This document shows, piece by piece, positions 1-11,354 of a stretch of 64,000 nt of DNA. The DNA is from Przewalskia tangutica (taxonomy: Eukaryota; Streptophyta; Magnoliopsida; Solanales; Solanaceae): assembly GCA_029844215.1 (NCBI GenBank), contig CM056738.1, forward strand, positions 67,051,593 through 67,115,592, given 5' to 3'. The translations under genes and the position numbers were made by a program. The notes under the pieces were generated by a model. That model was not told the DNA's origin. It made no database searches and saw only the letters and a list, made by a program, of their open reading frames with translations. How positions within the stretch are numbered: the first letter of the stretch is position 1; every line of letters begins with the position of its first letter.

Positions 1-1276
1 ATGGCATTGCCTTAATTTTGGTTTTAAAAAGGAAAAGTATGGAAGTTGTATTGGTTTACTTAAAAGATGTAAGTCACTCTATTTTTATACTACGGGTAAC
101 GGGTGACTTTTATAAAAGGAAGGAATCTCTTAAAAGGAATTTAACGTACGTAGTACTTTAGGGTTAAAAACCGGACTTTGGCATAAAATGAAAGTACCTT
201 GAGTTGTGTATAACTTGCCTATGCTTGTTGTTGTGAAACTTGCCTATGCTTGTTGTGATAGCCTTTGTTGTGCAAAAAAAATTGTGTTTCTATACTACCG
301 CGTCTCTCGATGGAGGGTCGGTTGACTTGTTGAGAACTTATTTGACGCGTCACAAAGAACGAGAAATTCCACGCACGTTCTCGTTGATAGTGTTACTTTT
401 GCTAATCGCTTTGGACATACTGACACGATGCGTAGCGCACGGGTATGCTTCCATTTTGATTGCCGCCTTGTTGTTTCCTTTTGGACATACTGACACGATG
501 CGTAGCGCACGGGTATGCTTCTATTTGGAATGCTGTCTTATTGTTTCCCTTTGGACATACTGACACGATGCGTAGCGCACGGGTATGCTTCCATTTGGAA
601 TGTTGTCTTAGTGTTTCCCTTTGGACATACTGACACGATGCGTAGCGCACGGGTATGCTTCAATTTGGATTGCTTTCTTATTGTTATCATATCATGATCG
701 CCATGGTGAGGAAGGAATTCCACGCACGCAGTGATGATTTGGAGGCGTGAGTCACGACTTGATATGACTATTTATATGTTGTGTCATTGTAGATTGGTTA
801 TCATACATGTCTCCCGCTTTATATAGATGTTATGATTTCATTTCTGATTTTACGATTTCACATACTTGGTACTGTTATCGACCTCCTTCGGCTGCGTTCA
901 CGCCGCAGTAGGTACATCGATCGTCGATCCCCGCTTATAGGATCATATTTCAGCGTTGGAAGCTCCGTTCCTTCGAGGCTTATCTTTGGTATGTTACCAC
1001 GAGTGCAGTAGGTCCTTGTACATTCGTGGGGTATGGCGGGCCCTATCCGTCATAGTTGTTGTCACTTCTTAGGTCCGTAGTAATGCTGTGGGCGAGTCCG
1101 TAAAAGGATAATCGTCGTGTTTATGTATATACTGAAGGCAATTGTTTTGGTTGGCCCGTTTATTTATCATGTCTCTTAATTCATGTTCATGTTTTTATTT
1201 CCGCTGATTTTCTCTGATGTTGTATCACTAGGGTGCCCTGGGTAAGGCACGATCCACGCCCGGTTCGGTCGTGACA
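1..1276 (+). repeat. A1 5' LTR, 3' portion
   Basis: Homologous to 9121-10414. It ends in GGTCGTGACA directly before the PBS. It contains four 70-bp tandem units and the family's LTR-end block (GGGTGCCC...GGTCGTGACA). Differences from the 3' copy are mostly small indels, many at CAG or CTG sites. The LTR start lies left of the window. Confidence 0.9.
411..690 (+). repeat. 70-bp tandem repeat inside LTR (4 units)
   Basis: TTGGACATACTGACACGATG recurs at 411, 481, 551 and 621, an exact 70-bp period. The same array is in the 3' LTR (9533-9812). It occupies the slot where related LTRs in this window carry unrelated minisatellites. Open frames across it repeat with the array and are not credible genes. 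Confidence 0.95.
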
Positions 1277-1280
1277 AAAG

Positions 1281-1292
1281 TGGTATCGAGCG
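1281..1292 (+). other. Primer binding site (initiator Met tRNA type)
   Basis: TGGTATCGAGC follows the LTR end after four bases. It differs from the plant PBS TGGTATCAGAGC seen at 11343-11354 (minus) and 37977 by loss of the A of CAG. Confidence 0.8.
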
Positions 1293-1482
1293 ATTAGTCC
1301 TCGGAAAGTGTCTACGCACCATGTCTAGTAGAGTCTTGATTATCGGTGTGTTGTGCACCACATCTATAATCGTGAGGCTATAGGACATTTAGGATTGGTT
1401 TCCATTCTTCTCATTACGAGATCGTGCCTTAGAGGCGTGTGATGAGTTGAACCCTCCGACGTATTCCTTTCCTTTACCGATT

Positions 1483-2731
1483 ATGCCTCGCGTAGTGCAA
1501 CCTGAGCCCAGACGGCAAGGCAGGAGCTGCTAGTGGATACTGAGGAGTACGAGGCGCGAGCGGTCCTACACTGAGATAGTACTTGACGACGAGTTTTGCG
1601 ACACCGCCAAAGACCAGGAAATTAGAGCCGCGGCGATGGGCTGCTGAGACTCTGATACACGAGCCTCCAGTCCCACAACACGGAGCAGATGAGATGGGTA
1701 CAAGGAGATGGCGATCGCGGCGGTCGTGGCAGATATGAGGATAGGTTGGATCACGATTCGATCCCAAGTAGCACCCGTAGTTCACCGGCGAGCGCATTTG
1801 AGGCTACAGGACTTCTGAGATGTAGCCCGCGAGTTCTACGGTCGAGGCACGAGGATGATCGCGAGGAGTTCATCCGGCGATTCTGTGATCATGAGAGTGA
1901 TCAAGGCTTCGGAGACCGAGTCAGTGGTCCTAGGTTCGCATCGGCTGCGTGATACCGCATGATCGGTGGTTTGATTCGTGAGCTGTCGGGAGAGAATGCA
2001 CTTCCGGCTATTTGGGACGAGTTCGCAAGGGAATTTCTTGCACATTTCTTGCCTCCACGGATGAGAGGGCTCGCCGACAGATTTTTGGTGTTGCGTGAGC
2101 AGGCGCACGGTTCGGGAGTACAATGTGGAGTTCGACTCATTGGCGTGACGTCCCGCATTAGTAGCTAGTATGGAGGATCGAGTGCACCGATATGTTACGG
2201 GCTCGATGATTACCTAGCGAGAGTTGTTCGGTGTAGCTCTTCACCGGGCATGGACATTGCCCGCATGCAGCTTATGCGCAGGGGGTGAGCGGAGAAATCG
2301 GCGGAATGACGAAGGTCACAGAAGAGGCGAGCAGCGGTCATTTGGTGACTTTGGAGGCGGACCGCCTCAGGAGCAGACTAGTTATGCGCCTCAGCGATTT
2401 CAGAGTGGTCCTCCACAATATTCAAGGCATCCAGATTATTCTGGAGCAGGTCAGGGCTCGATGGTTTCAGATTTTCGGGAGAGCGGTGGTATTAGCGGTG
2501 AAGCCACCACTACCTCGTTGTGACCGCGTGGTAGACTCGCGGTGGGAGTGTCGTGCTAGTCCGGGAGTTTGTTTTACATGCGGCCAGGCCATTTTGGGAG
2601 AAACTGTCCGACTGTGGGTAGCTGGTAGGATAGCACTGATCACGAGATCGTTGCGGTTCTTCACCTTCCACACTAGGCGGGATGTTCATACACGGCAGCC
2701 GGTAGAGGTCGCGTGGAAGTTCCCGATTTAG
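1483..2731 (+). pseudogene. gag: Degraded Ty3-type gag (A1)
   Basis: Gag forms the virus-like particle and binds element RNA. The ATG at 1483 opens with M-P-R-V, as in the gags starting at 21318 and 11151 (minus), which fixes the start. Capsid-like segments follow in different frames: EEFIRRF near 1865, WDEFAREFLAHFLP near 2015, then a basic, Gln-rich linker (2280-2520). A CCHC zinc knuckle spans 2570-2607: CFTCG, then after a one-base deletion HFGRNCP. There are several frameshifts and stops, so no full product could be made from this sequence. The frame ends near 2731 with nothing like protease after it, whereas B elements continue into protease at this point. Confidence 0.8.
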
Positions 2732-3484
2732 CGGTCCTTTGAACCGCCTATTTTCAGTATATCCTTAACCTCTAGAGACTTGTATGTATTGATGTTATGA
2801 TAATGTGTTAAGTGTTATGTTCGGATAGCTTTGTGCAAAAATGTGATTTAGAAACCTGTTTGTGAAAAGGGGTAAGCACAGGGGTGAGAAAATGATGAAC
2901 CTTAGAATATTACGTTGAGACCTTAGATGTAAGCGCCGTCTTGAGTACAAGTTTTTGCAAGTGATCCTTGTCGGAGTGCATTTTATGCCTAGAATGTATT
3001 GTGTGATAAGTCCACGGTAGTGTGAAATGGAAGTGGTAGCTTTCATGACTGTAGAAATAAGATTGTTAGGATCGGAAACAAGAGCTTGATGCGTTAAGTG
3101 GGTCGGGTTGGGGCGTGCTGCGGGCCAACCCGCGGCTGCTTTGGGGTTGGGTCAGCTGGGTGGTCCCGCCAGTGGTAGGGTCACGAGGGTGCTAGGCCCA
3201 AGTTTAGATGACCATCGTATGAGTTGTGGGTATGTTCGACCGAATCGGTTCGTGAAGGCGGAATGGCCTTAGAGGAAAGTGAAGCTAGTAAGATGACCAA
3301 GTTTGGAGGTTGTGACTCCAAAGTGTTGGGAATCAAGCACCATCGAAGTGTGGTACGTATACTAGAAGAGTTCAAGTGTTCAGAAGAGCACGACGAGTAA
3401 GGAGGAAGAGAACGTGTGTTATTACGTGGCGGTGTGGCGTTGACAACTTGTTAGAAGGAACTTCTTCGTTATCTGTTGAGAAGG
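2732..3484 (+). other. Non-coding internal tail of A1
   Basis: No credible coding frame. There is a GC-rich block at 3095-3190 and otherwise unremarkable sequence. In pol-bearing relatives this position holds protease, RT and integrase, so it marks the place where the A type lacks pol. Confidence 0.55.
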
Positions 3485-3516
3485 AACATTCGGACGAATG
3501 TTTCTAAGGAGGAGAA
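3485..3516 (+). other. Hairpin and polypurine tract of A1
   Basis: An inverted repeat (AACATTCG, short loop, CGAATGTT; 3485-3502) lies immediately before the purine run AAGGAGGAGAA, which ends where the 3' LTR begins. The same hairpin plus tract is at 58125-58155 (B2) and, in reverse, at 16662-16691 (B1). The purine tract should prime plus-strand DNA synthesis; a role for the hairpin is unproven. Confidence 0.75.
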
Positions 3517-3725
3517 TGTTATACCCGTATTTCCAGTATGTACGTAGGGCGTGCGTATTTAAATTTGAGCCTTAAGGTTTTGGCAAGATTCGAAATTTGG
3601 GCACAAGTGCGAAAAGAATCGTTTTTGACTAAACGCTTTTTACTAAACTTCGCGAAGGAAAATTCGGCTATGTCATTTATAATTTTTGCGGATTTTTCGA
3701 GAGGCGTAACATTTTGGACCAACGG

Positions 3726-3747
3726 GAGGGTGACATGTGTCACCCTC
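3726..3747. repeat. Perfect 10-bp inverted repeat in LTR
   Basis: GAGGGTGACA and TGTCACCCTC are exact reverse complements separated by two bases. Near-identical palindromes occur at the same LTR position elsewhere (about 7966, 51113, 58366). Two structural junctions of the window, 31091 and 34533, fall inside copies of it. Confidence 0.85.
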
Positions 3748-3916
3748 ACATTGGAAGCTTAGGACGGCAATGGGACGAAATAAGGGCACTTTAGTTGGTA
3801 GGATATTTTGTGCAAGTTGGTGTGGTAGATGGATAAGGTGCACATGGCTTAATCCTAGCCCTACACTTGCCTAACACTTGGAAGAATCTTGGCCATTGGT
3901 TGGCCATTCCTTGACC

Positions 3917-3924
3917 TATAAATA
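3917..3924 (+). promoter_or_regulatory. LTR TATA-like box
   Basis: TATAAATA in GACCTATAAATACCCCC, a context conserved in every A/B-type LTR here that retains this region (51308, 58560, and in reverse 7776, 16235, 25874, 26553, 34333). It is the likely core promoter of the LTR. Confidence 0.7.
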
Positions 3925-5591
3925 CCCCCTTAGTTGATGAACTTTCTTCATCCAAAATTCATTTTCCAAGTCTTGAAATCTCTTCCTTTGTGAGTTAAAA
4001 TCGTCCAAACCTCCCCTTTGAGAAAGGCCCTGGCAAAGAAGCTTCCTCCCCTTTGTAGTGTTCTAGTAGTGGGTACCCCTAGCCTAGTTGTTTCGTATAA
4101 TACCCCCCTTTTGTGGTATAGAAATACTCTCCTAGTATTGTTGTAATGCCCAAATACTTTAGCCCAAATACCTTGTAGTACTTTCCAAAAGTTACCTCTA
4201 TACGTAAAGCCCAGAAATACTAGTATACTTTCCTTTAGCCACTAAACGAAACCCTTTGGAAAACTCTTCATAAGTAGTTGAAGTGTTAAGTAGAAGTTGA
4301 GTATAACTTCTAAGGGTTTATTGGAGCACCTGAGCGTGCAATTAGGAGCTAAACCTTGCTCAGGATCGACATATTTAACTTGGATAATTTTGGGCTTATC
4401 GAGGTAAACACTCTTGACCTTCTATTGTAATTAGAAATTACATGTTGTTGGAATATATAGTTGAAGTATACTATATATAGAATTGAATAATACTTACGCA
4501 ATGCCTTTTGACTTAAGCACGAATAATACTTACGGCAATGTCTTGCGACTTAAGCTGAACTTTAAGAAGAGAACCGAATCAGAATTACTTAGATCAGACA
4601 GAGACTTGTATAGCATTCTTGTGAAGTAGAATTGTACACGTCCGGTTAAGCGTGTAAAACCCCCCCTGGTTGGCTTGGTAGCGGCCTCGATAGAGAGGAG
4701 AATTACGCTGCCATGTGGGGAGGGGAGGTGCTGCCGAATTTTCTGTAGAATATTCTACGTCGGGATCTAAAGATATTAATAGGCGCCTTGTGGACTCTAT
4801 AGGTTGTAGTACTACGTGTGGAGTGATCTGCTTGGCTTAAAGTGTATTCGATGGTTTGAGGTACTTGGAGCGTTTTACTATTAGTCGATAATCGTCGCGA
4901 GGTATGTGAACCTCTTCCTATCTGTTTGTCACGACCCGAACCCGGGCCCGTGACTGGTGCCTTACCCCGGGCACCCTAGTGATACAACATCAGAGAAAAT
5001 CAGCGGAAATAAAAACATGAACATGAATTAAGAGAAGAGATAAATAAACAGGCCAACCAAAACAGTTGCCTTCATCATATATACATAAATACCCGAACAG
5101 TTATCCTTTTTACAAACCCTGCCCACAACAGTGCTACAGACCTCTAAGATTTCTACAACTATGACGGGACAGGGCCCCGCCATACCCCTGAATGTATAAG
5201 AATCTGCACTCGGTGGTAACATACCAAAAGATAAGCCTCCAAGGAACGGCTTCCAACACGCTGAATGTGATCCTATAAGCGGGATCGATCCGATGTACCT
5301 TTTACTGCGGATGAACGCACCCCGAAGGAGGTCAGGACAACAGGTACCAAGTATGTGAAACTGTAAAATACTGTAAATGAAATCATAATAGTCTATAAAG
5401 CAGGAGACATGTATGATAACCAAACTACAGTTCACAACATAAGAGCAGTCATGTCAAGTCAGGGACTCACGCCCTAAAAGTCATCCCTCATGCCCGTGGA
5501 ACTCCTTCCTCACTGCCGGCAGTCTAGGTACAAATCATGTGATACGTATAACAGGTCTCGGCCCATCTTATGGACCCAATATAGAAAAGTG

Positions 5592-5866
5592 TGGAATACA
5601 TTCTGTTCATCCTACGAACCCAGAGTCGAGTGGAATACATTCCGGATGAACCGTAGTCAAGTGAAATACATTCGGATGAACCGGTCATCAAGTGAAATAC
5701 ATTCCCGGATGAACCGGTAATCAAGTGAAATACATTCCCGGATGAACCGGTAGTCGAGTGAAATACATTCCTGGATGAACCGGTAATCAAGTGAAATACA
5801 TTCCCGGATGAACCGGTAGTCGAGTGAAATACATTCCCGGATGAACCGGTAATCAAGTGAAATACA
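5592..5866 (-). repeat. 33-bp tandem repeat inside solo LTR
   Basis: TGAAATACATTC recurs at 5693, 5726, 5759, 5792, 5825 and 5858 (33-bp steps), with more diverged units to the left. The frames through it give 11-residue repeats and are by-products of the array. There are no spacers, so it is not a CRISPR. Confidence 0.92.
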
Positions 5867-7775
5867 GTACTTGCACAACAAGGCTATCACACGTAACATG
5901 GTCAAGTTTCATAACAACAAGCATAAACAAGTTACACACAACTCAAGGTACTTTCATTTTATGTCAAAGTCCGGATTTTAACCTTAAAGTACTACGTCCG
6001 TTAAATTCCTTTTAAGATCCATTTCTTTTACAAAGGTCACCCGATACCCGTAGTATAAAATTGGAGTGACTAACATTGTTAAGTAAACCAAAATGCTTTC
6101 CTTTGTAAAATCAAGTAACAACCTTATTTTCCAAACGTTCAAATTTGCCTAATTTCGAATGCTCAAGTTTCTCATTTTAGAAAAAGGTTTCGTAGTTCAT
6201 AGTTTTAGTCCTTTAAAACATAATTCTCCTTTAAACGTTTTGAGAAACATACGTCTTATATGTGAGTAGGTTATTCTTGTTTATAATCAATCTTATTAAA
6301 CCATGATCTAGGAAATGTAATATCATTTTGTCTCATCTTAGCTTCATGCGGATGGAGGTTTCTACCGGTTTTAATAATACTTCATTAGTCAATACATTTT
6401 CCTTTTATTAACGCTGCAGATGGTTTGTCGATACACATTCGATTTCCAAATCAAGAAACATTCTTAAGCCGTTATACCTAACTTCCCATAAAGCTAGTAT
6501 AACTCTTAAGCTTTCAAAACCCAAGTACTACTCATTCTTTCAAAACGATTCATAAATCTTTTGAAATACTTCAAGTTCTTTATTAACATATATCAAGCCA
6601 GTTATTATTCAAATCAGTTACCTTTTAGAAACCACAAAGTATTTGCTTATCCACATAAAGCTGTTATAACCGACTTCCCATAAAGCCGTTATAACAATTT
6701 ATGTTTTAAACCAATCAAATACATTTAGCACATGTACGTCTACCGTACTACATAGTTCACACATATCATGCTAGAAGAGATAGGAAGAGGTTCACATACC
6801 TCGCGACGATTATCGACTAATAGCAAAACGCTCCAAGTACCTCAAACCGTCGGCTACACTCTCAGTCAAGCAGATCACCCCACACGTAGTACTACAACCT
6901 ATAGAGGCCACAAAGCGCCTATTAATATCTTTAGATCCCGACGTAGAATATTCTACAGAAAATTCGGCGACCTCCCCAACATGCAGCGTAAATCTCTCCT
7001 CTATCGGTGGCTACCAAGCCAACCAGGGGGGGGGGTTAACACGTCTAACCGGACGTGTACAATTCTACTACACAGCAATGCTACACAAGTCTACTGTAAT
7101 ACAGTCCTATGTAATTACAGTTCAGTTCTCTTATTTAAATTCAGGCTTAAGTCGCAAGACATTGCCGTAAGTATTATTCAGGCTTAAGTCAAAAGACATT
7201 GCCGCACAACTATGTTCAGTTCTATATATAGTATACTTCAACTATATAATCCAACAACATGTAATTTCCAATTACAACAGAAGGTCAAGAATGTTTACCT
7301 CGATAAGCCCAAAATTATCCGAGTTTAAATGTCGATCCTGAGCAAGGTTTAGCTCCTACTCAGGCGCTCAGGCCGCTCAAACAACCCTTAGAAGTTCTAA
7401 CCAACTTCTACTTATAACTTCAACTACGGGTGAAGATTTACTTAGGGTTTCATTTTTGTGGTGAGGAAGTATAATAGTATTTTACTGGCTTTTGTATAAG
7501 TGTAACCTTGGGAATACTACAAGGTATTTGGGCCAAGGTATTTGGGCATTATAACAATACTTGGAGAGTATTTCTATACCACAAAAAGGGGTATTTATAC
7601 GAGACAACTAGGCTAGGGGTACCCACGGCAAAACACCTCAAAGGGAGGAGGTGGTTCTCGCCAAGGGCTCTCAAAGGGGAGGGGTGTGGTGGGCGAAAGC
7701 TCAGGGAGAGGGAGTATTTTGAGACTTAGTTAGATTGCTCAAGTTTTGGATGAAGAAAGTCTTCAACTAGAGGGG

Positions 7776-7783
7776 TATTTATA
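7776..7783 (-). promoter_or_regulatory. TATA-like box of the solo LTR
   Basis: TATTTATA, the reverse complement of the conserved LTR TATA box, in the same C-tract context. Confidence 0.65.
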
Positions 7784-8265
7784 GGTCAAGTGAAGGCCAA
7801 CCAATGGCCAAGATCCATCCAAGTGTTAGGCAAGTGTAAGGTCAAGATTAAGCCATGTGCAACCTTATCCATCTACCCAAAATATCCTACCAACTCCTTG
7901 ACCAAAAATAATGCAACAAAAACGTGCCAACCTTCCCACTTTCGTCCGTCCACTCCTTCCAATTAGAGGGTGACAAGTGTCGCCCTCTCGTTGGTCCAAA
8001 ATGTTTCGTCTCTCGGAAAAATCCGCAAAAATTATAAATGACATAGCCGGAATTTTCCCTACGAAAGCTGTGGAAACGTTTCGTCTAAAAACGACTCTAA
8101 TCGGGTGTTGTGTACAAATTTCGAATCTTGCTTAACTTAAGGCTCAAATTTTTATACGTCGCCCTTACGCACATACTGAAATACGGGTATAACATCGTTT
8201 CAGCATGATATGTGTATAACTATGTAGTGCGGTAGACGCATACGTGTTAAATGTATTTGATTGTT

Positions 8266-9036
8266 TTTAAACATAAAGTGTTATAACGGCTTTATGGGAA
8301 GTTGGTTATAACAGCTCTATGTAAATGAGAAATGCTTTGTGGTTTTTAAAAGATAACTGATTTGACTTATAACTGACTTGATGTGTGATCATAAAGAACC
8401 TTGAAGTATTCTAAAAGATTAAGAAACCTTTTTGAAAGAAGTGTATACTTGGTTTGAAAACATAAGAGTTATACCAGCTTTATGAGAAGTTAGGTGTAAC
8501 GTCTTAAGAGAGATAAAAAGAACGGTTTAATGATTTAGAAGTTAAGAGACTTAATCTTAAAAGATAAGAGACTAGACTTAATATGGATGTTTGTGTGAAA
8601 CCTCATTCGTGAGTAATGAGTACTTGGTTTTAAAAGGGAATAATGTTTCTTGATTTGAAATCGGAAGAGTATCGACAAACCACCTGCGCGTTAATAAAGG
8701 AAATATATTGAATAAAGAAGTATTATTAAAACCGAGAAACCTCCATCTGCATAGAAGCTAAGATGAGACAAAATGATATTTGCTAGATCATGGCTGCTTA
8801 AATAAGATTTATGAACAAGAATAACCTACTCACCTATGGCACATGTTACCCAATTGTTTTAAAGGAAATTAAGACATCGAACTATGAAACTTTTCTAAAG
8901 TAATGAGACTTGAGTAATTGAAATTAGGCAAACTGGAACTCTAGGGAAAAGAAAGGCATTGTTTTGTCTTAAATTGGTTTAAAACATAAAGTGTTATAAC
9001 AGCTTTATGGGAAGTTAGTTATAACGACTTTATGAG
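8266..9036 (+). repeat. Dispersed U3-type subrepeats
   Basis: The block CATAAAGTGTTATAAC, GGCTTTATGGGAAGTT, then GTTATAAC recurs at about 8271, 8461 and 8985 within one LTR, and again in the C-type LTR at 27090-27220. Such repeats in the LTR upstream half may bind regulatory factors; only the repetition is seen. Confidence 0.7.
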
Positions 9037-9532
9037 AACAAAAGAAGGGTTTTTATCATTGGTTTTAATGTGGTAAATTGACTTTAAAGAGAGAAGTATT
9101 TTGGTCCAACAAAGAAGGCATGGCATTGCCTTAATTTTGGTTTTAAAAAGGAAAAGTATGGAAGTTGTATTGGTTTACTTAAAAGATGTAAGTCACTCTA
9201 TTTTTATACTACATGTAACGCGTTACTTTTATACAAGGAATATATCTCTTAAAAGGAATTTAACGTACGTAGTACTTTAGGGTTAAAACCCGGACTTTGG
9301 CATAAAATGAAAGTACCTTGAGTTGTGTATAACTTGCCTATGCTTGTTGTTGTGAAACTTGCCTATGCTTGTTGTGATAGCCTTTGTTGTGCAAAAAAAT
9401 TGTGTTTCTATACTACCGCGTCTCTCGATGGAGGGTCGGTTGACTTGTTGAGAACTTATTTGGACGTGCCGGCAGTAACGGAGAAATTCCACGGGTACGT
9501 TCCTGTTGATAGTGTTACTTTTGCTAATCGCT

Positions 9533-9812
9533 TTGGACATACTGACACGATGCGTAGCGCACGGGTATGCTTCCATTTTGATTGCCGCCTTGTTGTTTCC
9601 TTTTGGACATACTGACACGATGCGTAGCGCACGGGTATGCTTCCATTTGGAATGCTGTCTTATTGTTTCCCTTTGGACATACTGACACGATGCGTAGCGC
9701 ACGGGTATGCTTCCATTTGGAATGTTGTCTTAGTGTTTCCCTTTGGACATACTGACACGATGCGTAGCGCACGGGTATGCTCCCTTTTGGATTGCTGTCT
9801 TATTGTTATCAT
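9533..9812 (+). repeat. 70-bp tandem repeat, 3' LTR copy (4 units)
   Basis: Units start at 9533, 9603, 9673 and 9743, in register with the 5' LTR array. Equal copy number in both LTRs means the array predates this insertion. Confidence 0.95.
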
Positions 9813-10414
9813 ATCATAGACTGCCGGCGGTGAGGAAGGAATTCCACGGGCACGAGTGATGATTTGGAGGGCGTGAGTCCCTGACTTGATATGACTATTT
9901 ATATGTTGTGTACTGTAGTTTGGTTATCATACATGTCTCCTGCTTTATATAGACTGCTATGATTTCATTTCTGATTTTCTGATTTCACATACTTGTACTG
10001 CCAGATCGACTCCTTCGGGGCTGCGTCACGCCGCAGTAGAGGTACATCGACCGTCGATCCCCGCCATAGGATCACATTTTAGCGTGTTGGGAAGCTCCGT
10101 TCCTTCGAGGCTTATCTTTGCATGTTACCCCAGTCCGTAGGTCCTTGTACATTCGTGGTATGGCGGGCCCCGTCCCGTCATAGTTGTTGTCACTTCTTAG
10201 AGGTTTGTAGTACCGTTGTGGGCGTAGTGCAGAAAATGGATAATTGTTCGTGTTTATGTATATATACCAAGGCAACTGCTTTGGTTGCTTTGTTTATTTA
10301 TCATGTCTCTTAATTCATGTTCATGTTTTTATTTCCGCTGATTTTCTCTGATGTTGTATCACTAGGGTGCCCGGGGTAAGGCACCAGTCACGGGCCCGGG
10401 TTCGGGTCGTGACA

Positions 10415-11151
10415 CTACCCACCGATCCTGAAGGTTGAGTCCTCCTACTAGGACATCCTTTCGACACATGGCCCTGACGGCCGCAGGTAAAACAAGTACC
10501 AACTAAAAGATGACATTCCCCGGGATGACGTCACATCGCATGAACATCGGGAAAAATCAACTGGCCGGCCGAACCTACGTGTAGCCGCGGAACCTAAGCT
10601 CGGAGCTCTTACCAACTCCTGCATACCCCGAACGCCCCAACCTCGCGAGGACCTTTCTCGCATTGGTGGATGTGCATAATCTAATCACTGGCGAGGTGAC
10701 TCGACTAAAAGTTACCAAAGGACTCACGCTCGCCCTCTTCTCGCCGCCCTTCGTTAACCCGTCGATCTCTACGTTTCTGCCGCGCATAAGCCCGCATACG
10801 TGCCATGCTCAAGCCTAATCAAGAATTACTCGCACAACCCTTTCTAAGATTTCTATCAAGACTCGCGCAGACATCGGTATACTCTCCGTAGCCAAATCCA
10901 TAGCTAGTAATGAGGTTGCCTCTTCGCAATCTATATTCTCTGCTTCCGGCCGTGGAACCGGGTTCAAATGTCATGGCCGCAGAGGAATCGCCGCCGCTGC
11001 AGCAAACTCACTGGGCCGTGACGAGCATAACTCCCGAACGAAGCACCTAACTCGGGTGATGGTTGGGCTGTGCCCTCGTAACCTCTCTCAGATTTACTCG
11101 CAGCCTCCTCGGCCGCTGCCTCTCCCGGGCGGGTTGCCCTACGCGAGGCAT
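10415..11151 (-). pseudogene. gag: Gag fragment of element A2
   Basis: Read on the minus strand from the ATG at 11151 (M-P-R-V). A well-preserved CCHC zinc knuckle (CX2CX4HX4C: CFTCGRQGHVSKGC) is encoded at 10454-10495, next to the right end of A1. Start to knuckle is about 0.7 kb, against 1.09 kb in A1, so the capsid part carries internal deletions. Frameshifts and stops break the frame. The gag is cut at 10415, where A1 begins; the rest of A2 should lie left of the window if A1 inserted into it. The knuckle differs from that of A1, so A2 is a separate lineage. Confidence 0.78.
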
Positions 11152-11342
11152 AACGGTAAGTGGATAGAAATACGTTAGAGGGTCCAACATACAACACAGC
11201 ACTAAGGCACGATCTCAGAGTGAGAAGAATAGAAACCAATCCTAAATATCCTATAGCCTCCTGATTATTGGTGTGGTGCACAACACACCGATAATCAAGA
11301 CTCTAATGGATACGGTCTGTAGACACTTTCCGAGGATTAACT

Positions 11343-11354
11343 GCTCTGATACCA
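11343..11354 (-). other. PBS of element A2
   Basis: GCTCTGATACCA on the + strand is the exact reverse complement of TGGTATCAGAGC. It lies four bases from the LTR edge at 11359 and fixes orientation: gag to the left, 5' LTR to the right. Confidence 0.88.

Larger units (their letters stand above)
4927..8194 (-). mobile_element. Minus-strand solo LTR nested in A1 3' LTR
   Basis: On the + strand it starts TGTCACGACCCG and ends GGGTATAACA, the reverse complement of a complete A-type LTR (about 3.27 kb). No internal region is attached. Flanks are CTGTT on the left and TCGTT on the right, a degraded 5-bp target duplication. A solo LTR is expected from recombination between the two LTRs of a former full element. 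It carries a 33-bp minisatellite where A1 has its 70-bp array. Confidence 0.85.
1..10414 (+). mobile_element. Element A1: gag-only Ty3-type LTR retrotransposon, left edge cut by window
   Basis: The first 1276 bases match 9121-10414 nearly throughout, which identifies them as the 3' part of the 5' LTR and the end of the 3' LTR. Between them are an initiator-Met-type PBS (1281), a degraded gag with a CCHC zinc knuckle (2570-2607), and then about 0.8 kb of non-coding sequence up to a polypurine tract (3506-3516). No protease, RT or integrase motif is present in the 2.24-kb internal region. A minus-strand LTR is nested inside the 3' LTR. The element seems to have inserted into the gag of minus-strand element A2, which begins directly at its right end. 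The gag-only layout is like non-autonomous plant elements that keep gag and borrow pol; that role is inference. Confidence 0.85.
3517..10414 (+). repeat. A1 3' LTR, split by a nested LTR
   Basis: Starts TGTTATACCC after the polypurine tract and ends GGGTCGTGACA at 10414. It is interrupted by 4927-8194; the LTR itself is about 3.63 kb (3517-4926 plus 8195-10414). Sequence before the break (Ser/Arg-free non-coding, AACCTCTTCCTATCTG) continues after it at CAGCATGATATGTG, as expected from uninterrupted relatives at 13459 and 33340. It carries a TATA-like box (3917), U3-type subrepeats and the 70-bp array. Confidence 0.88.

Noticed and set aside
240..563. Plus-strand 107-codon frame in A1 LTR, with similar frames at 9325 and 9637
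   Set aside because: Runs into the 70-bp array and differs in length between the two LTRs of the same element.
5524..5905. Minus-strand repeat-protein frames (11-residue units) and a CRISPR-like look
   Set aside because: They are the 33-bp tandem array read in frame. There are no unique spacers and the setting is a plant LTR.
6768..7187. Frame antisense to the LTR (MLEEIGRGSHTSRRLST), with relatives at 13459-13818 and 33305-33517
   Set aside because: The three share sequence because the LTRs are homologous. They end at different places and run through the 37-bp repeats and the G/C tract, which suggests no constraint.
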